A DNA stretch of 51,168 bases from Bacteroides sp. 51 (GCF_010500965.1 NZ_QVMI01000002.1:270134-321301), one strand, 5' to 3'; counted from the stretch's first letter, positions 7,045-18,200 are shown. Made by a program: numbers and translations. Notes: generated from the sequence alone by a model not told the origin.

Positions 7045-8853
7045 ATGGCGTATTATCATTTATCTGTGCTGGTGCATCGCCAGGCAGAAAAGTATGGAGA
7101 CAGGGTTGCCCTTAAGTATCGGGATTACGAGAAAGAGGTGTGGCATTCTGTTTCCTGGAATCAGTTCTCGCAATTGGTAAGGCAGTCGGCCAATGCGCTG
7201 GTTCAGCTTGGCATAAAGGAAGAGGAAAATATAGCGATCTATTCGCAGAATAAGCCCGAGTGCTTGTATGTGGAGTATGGTGCGTTTGGGAATCGTGCAG
7301 TGTCTGTTCCTTTGTATGCAACCAGTTCTCCGATTCAGGCGCAGTATATTGTGAATGATGCGGGAGTCCGTTTTATGTTTGTTGGCGAGCAGTTTCAGTA
7401 CGATGCGGCTTTTAGCATCATCAGCTATTGCCCTACGTTGGAGAAGCTGATCATTTTCGATCGTTCCGTCCAGAAAGACCCTCGTGATACGACTTCTATT
7501 TATTTTGATGAGTTCCTTGAACTGGGCGAAGGGCTTCCTCACAATGATATAGTAGAGGAGCGGACGTTGCGTGCAACGGAAGATGATCTGGCCAATATCC
7601 TCTATACATCGGGCACAACCGGAGAGCCGAAGGGAGTGATGCTGCATCACAGTTGCTATCTGGAAGTGTTCCGGATTCACGATATCCGCCTGACGACAAT
7701 GTCGGATCAGGATGTTTCCATGAACTTCCTGCCGATGACCCATGTGTTCGAAAAAGCGTGGTGCAACCTTTGTGTACATAAAGGCGTGTTGATTTGCGTT
7801 AACCTCCGTCCGGTCGATATCCAGACCACGATTAAAGAGATTCGCCCGACGCTGATGTGTAGTGTTCCCCGGTTCTGGGAAAAAGTCTACTCGGGGGTAC
7901 AGGAGGTTATTAACCAGGCCACCGGCATTAAGAAAACATTGATGCAGGATGCCATACGTGTGGGACGGATTCATAATCTGGATTACCTGCGCGTAGGGAA
8001 AACACCACCGTTGTTGTTGCAACTTAAGTATAAATTCTACGAGAAAACCATCTACCAGCTTTTGAAGAAAACGGTGGGTATTGAGAACGGGCACTTCTTC
8101 CCTACGGCCGGTGCGGCTGTTCCCGATGAGGTGTGGTCGTTCGTGCGTTCTGTAGGCATTCCTATGATTGTGGGTTACGGGCTGACAGAATCTACGGCTA
8201 CCGTTTCCTGTACGTATGGAGATTCGGGCTATACCATCGGCTCCGTAGGTGTTCCTATGCCTGACCTGGGCGTGAGGATTGGCGAGAATAACGAAATCCA
8301 GTTGAAAGGAAAAACCATCACCAAGGGATATTACCGCAAGAGCGAGGCTACGGCAGAGGCTTTCACCGAAGATGGATGGTTCCGTACCGGCGATGCCGGC
8401 TACCTGAAAGATGGCGAGTTGTATCTGACAGAGCGCATAAAAGACCTCTTCAAAACATCGAACGGGAAATACATCGCTCCGCAGGCGTTGGAAACCAAAT
8501 TGGTTATTGATCGTTACATCGACCAGATTGCCATTATTGCCGATCAACGTAAATTCGTTTCCGCCCTTATCGTTCCGGCTTACGCGTTGGTAAAGGAGTA
8601 TGCAGACAAAAAGGGAATCAAGTATACAGACATGAAAGACCTTTTGCAGCATCCGGATATTATCAACCTGTTCACGGCACGTATCGGAACTTTGCAGCAG
8701 CAGTTTGTACATTATGAACAGATTAAATCTTTCACATTATTGCCCGAACCGTTCAGCATGGAACGTGGTGAAATGACAAACACCCTGAAACTGAAACGTT
8801 CGGTTATCGCAGAGAATTACAAGGATCTGATTGATAAAATGTACGAGGAATAA
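7045..8853 (+). CDS. Long-chain fatty-acid-CoA ligase (AMP-forming)
   Basis: This 602-residue ANL-superfamily enzyme activates fatty acids with ATP and CoA. The start is set at ATG 7045 (MAYYHLSVLVHRQAEKYGD); the open frame runs upstream to 6859, but that part contains repeat DNA and the promoter. The motifs follow the family order: P-loop-like YTSGTTGEPKG near residue 190, NFLPMTHVFEK, GYGLTEST near 378 (A5), GWFRTGDAGYL near 445 (A7, ATP-ribose Asp) and the A8 to A10 region with TSNGKYIAPQALE near 470. The Bacteroidetes long-chain group (FadD15/AMP-binding type) is the best fit. It is transcribed alone and ends convergently with the GH36 operon across a palindrome array. Confidence 0.9.
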   Translation: MAYYHLSVLVHRQAEKYGDRVALKYRDYEKEVWHSVSWNQFSQLVRQSANALVQLGIKEEENIAIYSQNKPECLYVEYGAFGNRAVSVPLYATSSPIQAQYIVNDAGVRFMFVGEQFQYDAAFSIISYCPTLEKLIIFDRSVQKDPRDTTSIYFDEFLELGEGLPHNDIVEERTLRATEDDLANILYTSGTTGEPKGVMLHHSCYLEVFRIHDIRLTTMSDQDVSMNFLPMTHVFEKAWCNLCVHKGVLICVNLRPVDIQTTIKEIRPTLMCSVPRFWEKVYSGVQEVINQATGIKKTLMQDAIRVGRIHNLDYLRVGKTPPLLLQLKYKFYEKTIYQLLKKTVGIENGHFFPTAGAAVPDEVWSFVRSVGIPMIVGYGLTESTATVSCTYGDSGYTIGSVGVPMPDLGVRIGENNEIQLKGKTITKGYYRKSEATAEAFTEDGWFRTGDAGYLKDGELYLTERIKDLFKTSNGKYIAPQALETKLVIDRYIDQIAIIADQRKFVSALIVPAYALVKEYADKKGIKYTDMKDLLQHPDIINLFTARIGTLQQQFVHYEQIKSFTLLPEPFSMERGEMTNTLKLKRSVIAENYKDLIDKMYEE

Positions 8854-8875
8854 TCTCGTATTTCCTCTTAAGAAA

Positions 8876-8999
8876 TGAGGTACTTTCTCAGTGATGCCAG
8901 GAAAGTACCTGAACTAAGCTGAGATACTTTCTCAACCTGACTGAGAAAGTACCTCAACTTGGCTGAGAAAGTTTCTGAATTTATTGAGCTACTATCTCA
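8876..8999. repeat. Array of six 15-bp imperfect palindromes, about 20-25 bp period (TGAG...CTCA type)
   Basis: Units read TGAGGTACTTTCTCA, GGAAAGTACCTGA, TGAGATACTTTCTCA, TGAGAAAGTACCTCA, TGAGAAAGTTTCTGA and TGAGCTACTATCTCA, in mixed orientation with short spacers. The same unit recurs at 44835-44893. The array fills the gap between convergent genes, and its last unit (8985-8999) covers the final codons of the GH36 gene. A role in termination or protein binding is possible. Confidence 0.85.
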
Positions 9000-11140
9000 A
9001 TCACACGGCTATGCAGTCGCTGGGTGGTAAACATATTCAATCCTACGGTCATAAGATACTCGCCGGAGAATAATTGGTCGTTGCCCTGTAGCGAAGAACC
9101 CGAGCCGGGCATCATATTTATTTCTTTCACCCGGTATTTCTTATACCTATCCAGTCCTTGCAAACGCACAGGAAGCAGTTTCTCACCATAACGAGGATAA
9201 ATATCGAAAGCAAATACCACGGCGCTCTTCTTATCCTTATCCACAAACATCGAAGAAGTATGGTTGCTTCCGTAAGGCGAAACCAACCGGTAGAGATCGC
9301 CTTCCAGAATGGCCGGCTTTAATTGATTATAATGCCCCACAGCCTGACGGCAGAATTGCTGCTCATCGCCGTTCATGTCTTCCAGTTTGATGTCGAAACC
9401 CAACTTACCCATCATGGCTACATCTGTGCGGAACTTGATACTGGCACTGCGGTTCCACGTAGTGACATGTGCGCAAAGCGTTTTGCTGGGGAATATCTGC
9501 GAGAATCCCCACTGGATAAACAAACGTTCGATCGGGTCGGTATTGTCGCTTGGCCAGAACTCGGTGAAATACTTCAGGGCCTCATAGTCGGAACGACCGC
9601 CACCACCGGCGCAAAGCATCATCGGCAGGTTGGGGTATTTGGCTTTTACACGCTCCAACACGTTGTAAAGTCCGCGTACGTGCTTGATGTATAAATGCGA
9701 TTGTTTGTTTTTGAGATAAGGAGAATAGATGTTGGTAATGGGGCTGTTGCAATCCCATTTAAAGAAAGCAATGTCGGGATAGTTGGTCATTAATTTATCG
9801 ACAACTCCAAACACGTGGTCTTGTACGGCCGGGTTACTCAGATCAAGCACCATCTGATTGCGGAAATAATATTCATCCCGGTTAGGCAGATGAATGACCC
9901 AGTCCTTATGCTTCTCGTACAATTCGCTTTTGGGATTTACCATTTCGGGTTCAATCCAGATACCAAACTTGATGCCTTTCTTCTTTGCTTCTTCTACCAA
10001 ACGACCTACACCATTGGGGAGTTTATCTTTCGTCTCGTCCCAGTCGCCCAATCCCTGATGGTCGCCGCTACGGGGATATTTGTTGGCAAACCATCCGTCG
10101 TCCAATAAGAACATATCTACACCGAGCTTCACCGCTTCGTCCATTAGGCCGATCAGCTTATCTTCGTTGAAGTCGAAATAAGTAGCTTCCCAGTTGTTGA
10201 GCAACGTCATGCGAGTTTTATCACCATCTTTTAATTGATACCTGCGTGCCCAATCGTGGAAGTTGCGGCTGGCTTGCCCTCTGCCCTCAAAGCTATACGT
10301 GAAATAGAAGTCCGGCGTACGGAACGTTTCATTGGCAGGTAATTGGTATTCGGATGCGTAGGGGTTGATTCCGGAAATGATGCGCAGTTCGTTCTTGTTA
10401 TCAACCTCGAAGGTAAACTGGAAGTTTCCTGTCCACCCGATATTGCCGACCAACACCTCGCCGCTGTTTTCTTCTGCTTTACGGTCGACGGCCAGTTGGA
10501 AGAAAGGCGATACGAACATATTGGCGCGGGCGCCGAGTTTGGTGTCGACTACCTTTTTACCAAAGTCCAGTTCCTGCTCGGTTATGTTTGCTTCATGAGC
10601 CCAGTCGCCTGCGAATTCCGTAAGGAAGTATTTTGCGCGGTTAAGATGGAGCATCGAGGAGGCATACCGGCTTAATATAACCGGCTTCTTTTCGCGGTGA
10701 CTGATCTCGGTGAATGTTTTGATTATATCTTCTTTGTCGTAACTGATGTAGTGCAACTTAATGGTCACCGGATATTTGTCGTCCTGTAGGGTAATGATTG
10801 TTTCGTTCACTCCACCTTCTAAAGAACTGCTGGAATGGGTTACGTATTTCAATAACAAAGACGGATTTCCATCGTTATGCAGTATTTGAATGGCAGGCTC
10901 AAAATAGTCCTCCATACCGTGCGTCAGGTAGGCTTCTGTTCCTTGCGGAAGGTGGTTGAGATCGGATTCATAGGTAAGTTTCCGGCCCAAATAATGTTGG
11001 TACAGGCGTCCGTTATCTCCCACCCGATAAATCAGACTGATGTTTTCGGTTTCGATTTTAATAGTAGGGGTATCGGCAGCGATAAGTATACCTGGTAAGC
11101 AAACCAGCAAACAAAATAAAAGGGTTAATCTTAGTTTCAC
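8981..11140 (-). CDS. GH36 alpha-galactosidase, secreted
   Basis: This 719-residue protein has a signal peptide (cleavage near LPGILIA-AD). An N-terminal beta-sandwich (about 25-290) is followed by the catalytic TIM barrel and a small C-terminal sheet domain. GH36 signatures are clear: DMFLLDDGWF, GIWIEPEMVNPKSELYEKH, the nucleophile Asp463 in FFKWDCNSP, CAGGGGRSDYEAL, and the acid/base Asp532 in WPSDNTDPIERLFIQ. The protein removes terminal alpha-galactose, probably in the periplasm. It is the last gene of the three-gene operon that starts at 15146 (26-bp gap to the esterase gene). The last codons (IEIVAQ) overlap the final unit of the palindrome array downstream. Confidence 0.92.
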   Translation of the reverse strand: MKLRLTLLFCLLVCLPGILIAADTPTIKIETENISLIYRVGDNGRLYQHYLGRKLTYESDLNHLPQGTEAYLTHGMEDYFEPAIQILHNDGNPSLLLKYVTHSSSSLEGGVNETIITLQDDKYPVTIKLHYISYDKEDIIKTFTEISHREKKPVILSRYASSMLHLNRAKYFLTEFAGDWAHEANITEQELDFGKKVVDTKLGARANMFVSPFFQLAVDRKAEENSGEVLVGNIGWTGNFQFTFEVDNKNELRIISGINPYASEYQLPANETFRTPDFYFTYSFEGRGQASRNFHDWARRYQLKDGDKTRMTLLNNWEATYFDFNEDKLIGLMDEAVKLGVDMFLLDDGWFANKYPRSGDHQGLGDWDETKDKLPNGVGRLVEEAKKKGIKFGIWIEPEMVNPKSELYEKHKDWVIHLPNRDEYYFRNQMVLDLSNPAVQDHVFGVVDKLMTNYPDIAFFKWDCNSPITNIYSPYLKNKQSHLYIKHVRGLYNVLERVKAKYPNLPMMLCAGGGGRSDYEALKYFTEFWPSDNTDPIERLFIQWGFSQIFPSKTLCAHVTTWNRSASIKFRTDVAMMGKLGFDIKLEDMNGDEQQFCRQAVGHYNQLKPAILEGDLYRLVSPYGSNHTSSMFVDKDKKSAVVFAFDIYPRYGEKLLPVRLQGLDRYKKYRVKEINMMPGSGSSLQGNDQLFSGEYLMTVGLNMFTTQRLHSRVIEIVAQ

Positions 11141-11166
11141 AATATTCGTTTTTAATAGGTTAATAG

Positions 11167-13116
11167 TTATTTATCTGTCCGGAAAGGAACAACAGGGAGA
11201 TCATTCGTGCCATATAAATTACACTCCGGATTGTCGGCCCAGCCATATCGTGCCGCTAATGGAATCTCTACGTGCGAAGATTGCAGCAAGACCGTCTTTC
11301 CCTGGATTGTGGCAGTTGCCGGGTGGAATATTCCGTCCGGGCCTGCTACGATAAAGCCTTTCGGGGTACTTCCTTTCAACAATATCTCCTCATCGAAGCG
11401 TACAGTCAATGTGTTTCCGGCAACCTCAAAGCTTTGGAACACCGGGCCGTCGGAAGAGACGTTCTTATGATACGTTTTGGCCAGCGCATTTACGGCCAGC
11501 CGCCTTGCCACCTCTTGTTTATTCTTTGGGTGGATGTCATGCGCTTCGCCAATGTCGATGGTTACGGCCATGCCTGTATTCTTCAAGTGGAGCGCCTCGG
11601 CCTGTGCTTGGCGGAGAGCTGCCCATTTAGAATCCGGCTGTACTTCTGCCCGGTCCAGATAGTTGGCCAACTGAACGAAATAGAAAGGAAAATCTTGTTT
11701 CCATGCCTTTCTCCAATCGGCAATCATGGCCGGGAATAAGCGTTTGTATTGCTCATCATACCCTACATTATGTTCTCCCTGATACCAAATAACTCCTTTG
11801 ATGGGAAAAACGGTGAAAGGATGAACCATAGCATTGTATAACGCAGTAGGATAGCAGGAAGTGGGCCATCCTGTACCTTCAGGAGAAAGAGGCCGGGAAG
11901 GTGCATTTGCCATAGATGCTCCCAAATGGTAGCTCCAGTCGCCGGCCAGTGAAATCTTCTTTCCGTTACCTTCAATAAACAGGTTTTGCGGCTCTCCGTG
12001 TATACCACCTTCGCCACCATAATCTATAGCCCGTATGGTGATAATGCCCTTTCCGGCTTTCACCAGATCTGCCGGAATCTTATAGTTACGCATGGTGTTG
12101 CAACCCGAAGTTTTACCAATCTCTTTGCCATTAAAGTAAGTAACATCGTCGTCGTCAATCATAGCCAGGCTGAGAGAGACTTCTTTTCCATCCCATTCAA
12201 CAGGTATCTCCACTTCTTTCTGGAACCAGACAATACCGTCAAAGTTTAGCCCTTTGGTTTCCCAGTAAGCCGGTAGCTGCATAGGCTTCCACTCTTTTCC
12301 TGTTTGCCGTGCCGAAATCCATTGTGGAACTCCGTCTTTGATTCCTGCATCCTGAAGGTTAAACTGTTGGAGCCATTCGTCCATTTCCTGATAGTATAGT
12401 TCAATAAGTTTCTCTTGGTTGAACCCTACGCTGTTCATCCGGGCCATTTTGTCCTCGAATCCCATCACTTGCTTCAACGTTTGGTAACTTGTCCACGCCT
12501 CGGCAGGTGTTCCTCCCCAGGTACAATCAATGACGCCGATAGGAACATTCAACTCTTGCCATAATTTGCGTGCATAGAAATAAGCTACAGAAGAAAACTC
12601 CGGTACGGTAGCCGGACTGCATTCCTGCCAACCTCCCATATTCATTTCCACATTCTCCTGTGGAGTAAAAGCAACCGTTTTCTTAACCTGCAATAAACGT
12701 ATGGAGGGATAATTAGCCTCGGCTATTTCTTTTTCATAGTTTAATACCTTTCCCCATCCGGCTACCGGCATTTCCATATTCGACTGTCCGGAACAAAACC
12801 ATACTTCGCCCGAGAGAATATTGTTCAGCGTAAGGGTTGTTCCATCCGAAATGGTTATATTGTAAGGACCTCCAGCAGCAGGAGTAGGAATCTCTACCCG
12901 GAAATCACCGTTTACGTCAGCTTTAACCACATAGCTCTGGGTATCCCAACTGGCTTTCACGGTTACCTTTTTTCCAGCTTTGGTTTTTCCGGGAATAGTT
13001 AATACGGAATTTTGCTGTACGATCATATGATCTGTAAAGAAGGAAGGCAACACTACTTTTGCCTGGGCAACAATAGCGAAACACAAAGAAAAGAGAAGTA
13101 GTTTGAATCTGTTCAT
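11167..13116 (-). CDS. Sialate O-acetylesterase-like SGNH esterase
   Basis: This 649-residue secreted protein has a signal peptide ending ...AIVAQA-KV. The SGNH/SASA fold is shown by the nucleophile Ser112 in CSGQSNMEM, block WGGTPAEAW, IWYQGEHNVG and the Asp527/His529 pair in DIHPKNK. A beta-sandwich insertion resembling a GH2 sugar-binding domain (about 275-390, with IDDDDVTYFNGKEIG) splits the catalytic domain, as in many Bacteroidetes members. It would remove O-acetyl groups from sialic acid or from acetylated glycans, unblocking them for the neighbouring glycosidases. The operon gaps are 26 bp and 8 bp. A plant-polysaccharide acetylesterase is an alternative substrate class. Confidence 0.85.
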   Translation of the reverse strand: MNRFKLLLFSLCFAIVAQAKVVLPSFFTDHMIVQQNSVLTIPGKTKAGKKVTVKASWDTQSYVVKADVNGDFRVEIPTPAAGGPYNITISDGTTLTLNNILSGEVWFCSGQSNMEMPVAGWGKVLNYEKEIAEANYPSIRLLQVKKTVAFTPQENVEMNMGGWQECSPATVPEFSSVAYFYARKLWQELNVPIGVIDCTWGGTPAEAWTSYQTLKQVMGFEDKMARMNSVGFNQEKLIELYYQEMDEWLQQFNLQDAGIKDGVPQWISARQTGKEWKPMQLPAYWETKGLNFDGIVWFQKEVEIPVEWDGKEVSLSLAMIDDDDVTYFNGKEIGKTSGCNTMRNYKIPADLVKAGKGIITIRAIDYGGEGGIHGEPQNLFIEGNGKKISLAGDWSYHLGASMANAPSRPLSPEGTGWPTSCYPTALYNAMVHPFTVFPIKGVIWYQGEHNVGYDEQYKRLFPAMIADWRKAWKQDFPFYFVQLANYLDRAEVQPDSKWAALRQAQAEALHLKNTGMAVTIDIGEAHDIHPKNKQEVARRLAVNALAKTYHKNVSSDGPVFQSFEVAGNTLTVRFDEEILLKGSTPKGFIVAGPDGIFHPATATIQGKTVLLQSSHVEIPLAARYGWADNPECNLYGTNDLPVVPFRTDK

Positions 13117-13124
13117 ATTTTTGT

Positions 13125-15146
13125 TTATTTAAATGCGATCAACTTTGCGTCTTTTGGAGGTATGGAAACCTGTATTTGGCCATTGGCTGTTGATTGTTGT
13201 CCGCTCCATATTTCGGTTGCCTGATAGGACCGGGCAGAATCCAGCCCAAGTCTATCCATTGATAGATTCATTTGCAATTCGTTCTCCGAATAGTTAAATA
13301 CGGCACAGTGCAATGTTCCATCCTTTTCTTTCCGGACAAAGATATGCTCAGACCGTTCACCGTTTCCTTCTACAGGACGGAATGCTTCGCCTGTGGCAAC
13401 AGCATTGACCGCCGCGTTGGTTAAGAACTTCTTTGCCCGTTCTTTAGCCTCTTCCGGGCCGTCTTTACTGAAATCATCGCCTACGATATAAATTCCGGCG
13501 ATGATGCCCGAAGTGATACGTGCCCGGTTTTCTCCTTCGGTAGCATCTCGTAGTACGATATGATCGGCATCGTTATACGAATAGATGTATTGTTGCCACC
13601 AGCCGTATGAGAGTGCGTTTAATGTATATTCCGTATCCTTAATTTTATTCCAGGCATCACAGGCTATTCTTCTGGATTGTGCATAATGAGCTGGGAAAAC
13701 AGGCGAAATGGAAAGGTTGATATACATATCGCCAAAATACTTGTCCAGCAACTGCATGCCGTAGTTATATCCTTGTATACCTGTGGTTATTGCCGGATTG
13801 TACCATTGATCGGCTTCCATGGCTCCATGCGTCATAAAGTCCATCTTTACATATTCAAAACCTGTCCGGTGAAATAGTCCGGCTGTTTCTTTCATCATGG
13901 CCTCCACTGCCGGGTGTGTAGGGTCGATAGCGTAAGCACCATCCAATTCTTGTGGTTTTCCGTTGGCATACAGGTAAATATCCTTGTATTTATAGGTAGG
14001 CGCTGCATCGATGGTGCGTTCCGGGTTGCGACCCCAATCGGTGAAAGGTGTCCAGTATATACCCCCAATCTGCCCGTTGGCTTTGCATCTGGCAATAAAT
14101 GATTTCAGTTGTTCCTCGCTGAAACTATTCCAACCGGAGTCCAGTCCGATATAAACTGTGTTATCTGCATTAACGAAATGATGGTTCTGGAGGTTCTCTT
14201 TGAAGAAGTCGGAAACCTCCAATGCTTTTTCGTACGTCAGATTGAACTGTAAAGCCCCCCAACTGTTCCAGCCAACCGGAACAGCCTTTTTCCAAGACTT
14301 GGGAGGGGCAATTACAGCATTGGCTTTAGCATATGCTTCCAGCCCATCACACCAGTTACCGAAAAGCCCGTATAATACTTTGGGCGATTTAATCTTTTTA
14401 CCTTTTACTATACCGTGTGATTTTACATCTCGTGTCAGCTCATCGGCTACGCCTCCATAACAAACCAATGAACCTATATTGTCTTTATTACCTTTACCTA
14501 ATCGTACTGCGGTTTTCCAGTTATCGTGTTCCACAGAACCGATAACGATTCCTTGCCGGTCGTCATTATTAAAAATGGCAGTGACCTCATAGCTTGTTAA
14601 GCTGTCGAAGACCAGCGGATGGGATTGATAGCGAACCCATTTATCATTATCAAAAGGAATGAATAATGCCCGGTTGTTTTCACCCGGAGTAAGTATCTGT
14701 GGCACCTGATCCATATGAATAGGAGCCATGCGGTTGGAAGCGATTTCCTCTTTGCCTTCCAATGTAAAGTCTGTCAGCAGAAAGTCCTTATCCGGATAGA
14801 GATAAAAATACTGGGTGAGTTTGGGTAATGTATTACCAGTGTACGTTATTACATACGCATATCCTTGCCCAAAGGAGTCGTTTATCTTATTCGTTTGAAT
14901 CTTATAATCCGGATAATCACAGGTGGTAATTGTTTTTCCATCCCATATATAGGATGCGTACAGATTGTCTATGATAAGTTTCGCGTGTTGCTGAACGCTT
15001 ACAACTTTCTTTTCCGTATCGAAACGAATACTCCATTTCCCTGTTATCAGTTCTTTGTCCTGACTCTTACACCCGAAAGAAAGAAGGAAAAAAGAGATAA
15101 GACATACTCTAAGAATGATCTTTAAAGGTTGATTTTTGTTTTTCAT
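13125..15146 (-). CDS. Clan GH-D glycosidase lipoprotein, alpha-galactosidase-like
   Basis: This 673-residue lipoprotein has a lipobox ending SFG-Cys26, followed by KSQDKE. A beta-rich N-terminal domain (about 30-280) precedes a TIM barrel beginning VPVGWNSWGALQFNL, typical of GH27/GH36/melibiase-type enzymes. The likely nucleophile is Asp436 in YVKMDFMTHG, and further barrel segments are VYIGLDSGWNSF and GGIYWTPFTDWG. The acid/base Asp is less certain; DAWNKIKDTEY and YNDADHIVLRD are candidates. It is the first gene of the operon, directly downstream of the hybrid regulator, with a promoter carrying the same half-site pair as the GH95 operon. An alpha-galactosidase or related alpha-D-glycosidase is most likely; the GH family number is not certain. 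Confidence 0.78.
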   Translation of the reverse strand: MKNKNQPLKIILRVCLISFFLLSFGCKSQDKELITGKWSIRFDTEKKVVSVQQHAKLIIDNLYASYIWDGKTITTCDYPDYKIQTNKINDSFGQGYAYVITYTGNTLPKLTQYFYLYPDKDFLLTDFTLEGKEEIASNRMAPIHMDQVPQILTPGENNRALFIPFDNDKWVRYQSHPLVFDSLTSYEVTAIFNNDDRQGIVIGSVEHDNWKTAVRLGKGNKDNIGSLVCYGGVADELTRDVKSHGIVKGKKIKSPKVLYGLFGNWCDGLEAYAKANAVIAPPKSWKKAVPVGWNSWGALQFNLTYEKALEVSDFFKENLQNHHFVNADNTVYIGLDSGWNSFSEEQLKSFIARCKANGQIGGIYWTPFTDWGRNPERTIDAAPTYKYKDIYLYANGKPQELDGAYAIDPTHPAVEAMMKETAGLFHRTGFEYVKMDFMTHGAMEADQWYNPAITTGIQGYNYGMQLLDKYFGDMYINLSISPVFPAHYAQSRRIACDAWNKIKDTEYTLNALSYGWWQQYIYSYNDADHIVLRDATEGENRARITSGIIAGIYIVGDDFSKDGPEEAKERAKKFLTNAAVNAVATGEAFRPVEGNGERSEHIFVRKEKDGTLHCAVFNYSENELQMNLSMDRLGLDSARSYQATEIWSGQQSTANGQIQVSIPPKDAKLIAFK

Positions 15147-15169
15147 GGTTTGATTAATCTATTGCACCT

Positions 15170-15228
15170 CAAAAGTAGAGATAAACAATAGATCGGGAAA
15201 TTACAAAAAAGGCAAAAAATGGTACGAT
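15170..15228 (-). promoter_or_regulatory. Promoter and candidate HTCS operator for the 15146-8981 operon
   Basis: On the minus strand the -7 box TACTTTTG is at 15177-15170. Two half-sites, ATCGTACC (15228-15221) and TTTGTAAT (15207-15200), are exactly 21 bp apart, and the nearer ends 23 bp before the -7 box. The -33 TTG is absent, as expected for an activator-dependent promoter. The GH95 operon promoter has the same motif and spacing. Confidence 0.6.
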
Positions 15229-15283
15229 TACGGCAAAGCTGCATACAAAGAAGCGTTATGCGTAGAAAATACCATTTATTGCT

Positions 15284-18200
15284 TTATCCGTCTCCGGTTT
15301 TTTTAATCTCCTGCACAATAACAAACTGATTCCCGTTTTGGTATTGCTTTTCAAAATCTTTGGGAGTCATACCAAATTGTTTCAGGAACAATTTACTAAA
15401 ATAAGAAGGCGAATTAATTCCTATCATATAACAAATATCACCAATCCGGTACTTACCATCCTGAATATATTCGGCTGCTTTCTTTAATTTGATCAGCCGG
15501 ATAAAATCGAGTGGCGACAGGTTGAACAGGGTCTTTATCTTACGCAACAAACTGGAATGGCTCATGTGGAGGATTTCGGCCATACGTTCAACACTAAAGT
15601 TGTCGTTGGTAATATTATCTTCAATAATCTGAATTACTTTATTCATGAACGCCTCGTCTGCTTTATTCATTTGCATGTTATTTACAGAGAAAAAGGGTCG
15701 TTTGGAAAACGCTTCCCTTTCCCTGCGCCGGTTATCGAGCAAGGAGAGGATTTGTTCTTTCAGGTAATTAAACGCGAAGGGTTTTTCAATATAGGCTTCT
15801 GCCCCATACTTCAACCCATTGATCTTGCTTTCCAGGTCATTCTTTGCAGTAAGGAAAATGATGGGTATATGAGATAGGTTGATATCGCACTTTACCTCTC
15901 TGCATAATTGATATCCATTCATAACGGGCATCATAATATCGCAGATGATCAGGTCGATATTCGCGCTACGGAGTACCTCAAGCGCTTCTTTCCCATTGCG
16001 GGCTATCTCTGTTGTAAAGAACTCGTCGAGTCTGCTCTGCATAAACTGAAGCATATCTTCATTGTCTTCTACCAACAATAAGGTATACGTGTTCATGTAT
16101 GTAGTGACAGATGTTTCTTCGTCCAACACAACGATGTCTTTCTGGATCACCTTATCGTTCTCTAAAATGATACCTTCTTTGTTGAGTGGAACGGTGAGTA
16201 CAAACACATTATCTTCCTGTTTGGTATCCAGAAAGAGAGAACCCTTATGCAACAGAGCCAATGAACGAGCTAGAGAAAGCCCGATGCCTACGCCGTTTCT
16301 TACTTCTGCATCCTTATCGGTTTGATAAAAAGGTTCAAAGATTTGTTGGCTGACCTCTTTGGGGATCTTATTTCCATCGCTAATGATGCGGATCGTAAAG
16401 GTGTCTGCACTCTTTTTAAGTTCAACGACTATTGTTTTGCGGGTATACTTCAGTGCATTGTTCAACAGATTGCTCACTATTTTGGTAATAGCTTCTTTAT
16501 CAACGGCGGCCCATACATGTTCTTCCTCCAGATTCTGAATCAGTTCCTTTTTGTTTAACGCAATGGTTACCTCGAAACGGGCAATGGTTTCTTTGAGCAG
16601 GTGGGTTATGTCTACGCTTTCGAACTTCATCGTTAATTTGTTTGCACTGATCTTCTGGAAGTCAAGTAGTTGTCCGGTCAGTTCGAGTAGGCGCTTGGTG
16701 TTTTGCGTCATTACACGAATGTATTTCTTTAATCCGGACTCTTGGACATCCATTTCCTGTATAGCTTCCAACGGGCCATTAATTAAAGAAAGGGGAGTGC
16801 GGATTTCATGCGCTATTTCCGTAAAGAACTTAACTTTTGACTCATACAGTTCTTTTTCTTTCTCCATCTCGAATACCTTTTGACGTGCTTCCATCTGCCG
16901 TTTCCTACGACGATTATACCAGAAAAGACAGGCATACAGCAATACCATACCGGCCGTAATGTATGATAAATAAGCCCAGATCGACTGCCACCAGGGAGGG
17001 AGAATGACGATAGCCAATGAACAGCTTGACATATTAGTGCTTTTCCCACTTGCCGTTGCCCGTACTCTGAAAGTGTACTTCCCGGGAGCCAGTTGGGCAT
17101 ACGATATATTTTGGTTGCTAACGGCAGGAATCCATTCTTTATCCAATGGGTCCATACGATAATAATACTGGTTCACCTGATTGGTTGAATAACTCAGCAA
17201 GGCAACGTCAAAGCTAAGACTGGATTGATTATAAGGAAGAGTAATCTTGTCCGTATGGATAATGGATTTCTTTAGTGGAGTTCCTGGCGTATGCACCGTT
17301 ACTTCCTTATTAAAAATGCTTAGTTTAGATATGTATACCGGGGCAATAGGCTGATCTCTTTCGGCTGTATGGGGATCAAAAGCAATCAATCCGTTTATTC
17401 CTCCGAAATAGAAGCGGTTATCTTTGGCTTTCAATGCCGATTTATAACTGAATTGATTGCCCAGCAGACCATCTTTGGTGGTAAATACGCGGATGTCTTT
17501 TGTTTCGGGATTGAATTTAACCAATCCCTTGTTTGTACCGAACCATAAATTGTCGTTATCATCTTCCAGAATATCATAGGCTACGTCGTCCGGCAGGCCG
17601 TCTTTAATCGTGAAGGTGGTAAAGTCGTCTGTGCTTTCATCATAACGGCAAATACCTCCGCGGTCGGTGGAAAGCCAGATGTTCCCTTTCCGGTCTTCCA
17701 TGATGGAGCTGACCGAGTTGGAGCTCAGGTTTTCTCTTCCTGCTTCATACCAATGGAAGATTTCTGTCTCTGGGTTGTATTTCCAGAGTCCATTTCCCAT
17801 GGTTGCAATCCAGATCATGCCGTTACTTGCTTCGAACAGATCAAATATCCAGTTATAGCCTACGGTATCTAGTTTTATGTACTCATTTTTATTGGCTTCT
17901 GCTCTGTATAATCCCCATCCTGCACCGATCCACTTACGTTCTTTGCTATCTATCAGGAAAGAGTACACACTTCCTTCTTCTATACCCAATGGTTTTTCAT
18001 TAACCCCAAAGATGTTTTTACGCGACAGATTAAAGATATCCATTCCCTGTTTAAATAAGCCGCAGTACATTTTATCGTCGTAGTGTTCTACGCACAATGA
18101 TATCGGATAGTCTGATTTCTGGTTATGCACCTGAAAGACATAACTGTTGAGTGGATTCAATACATTAATTCCTCCGTCTTCTGTTCCGATCCAGATGTTT

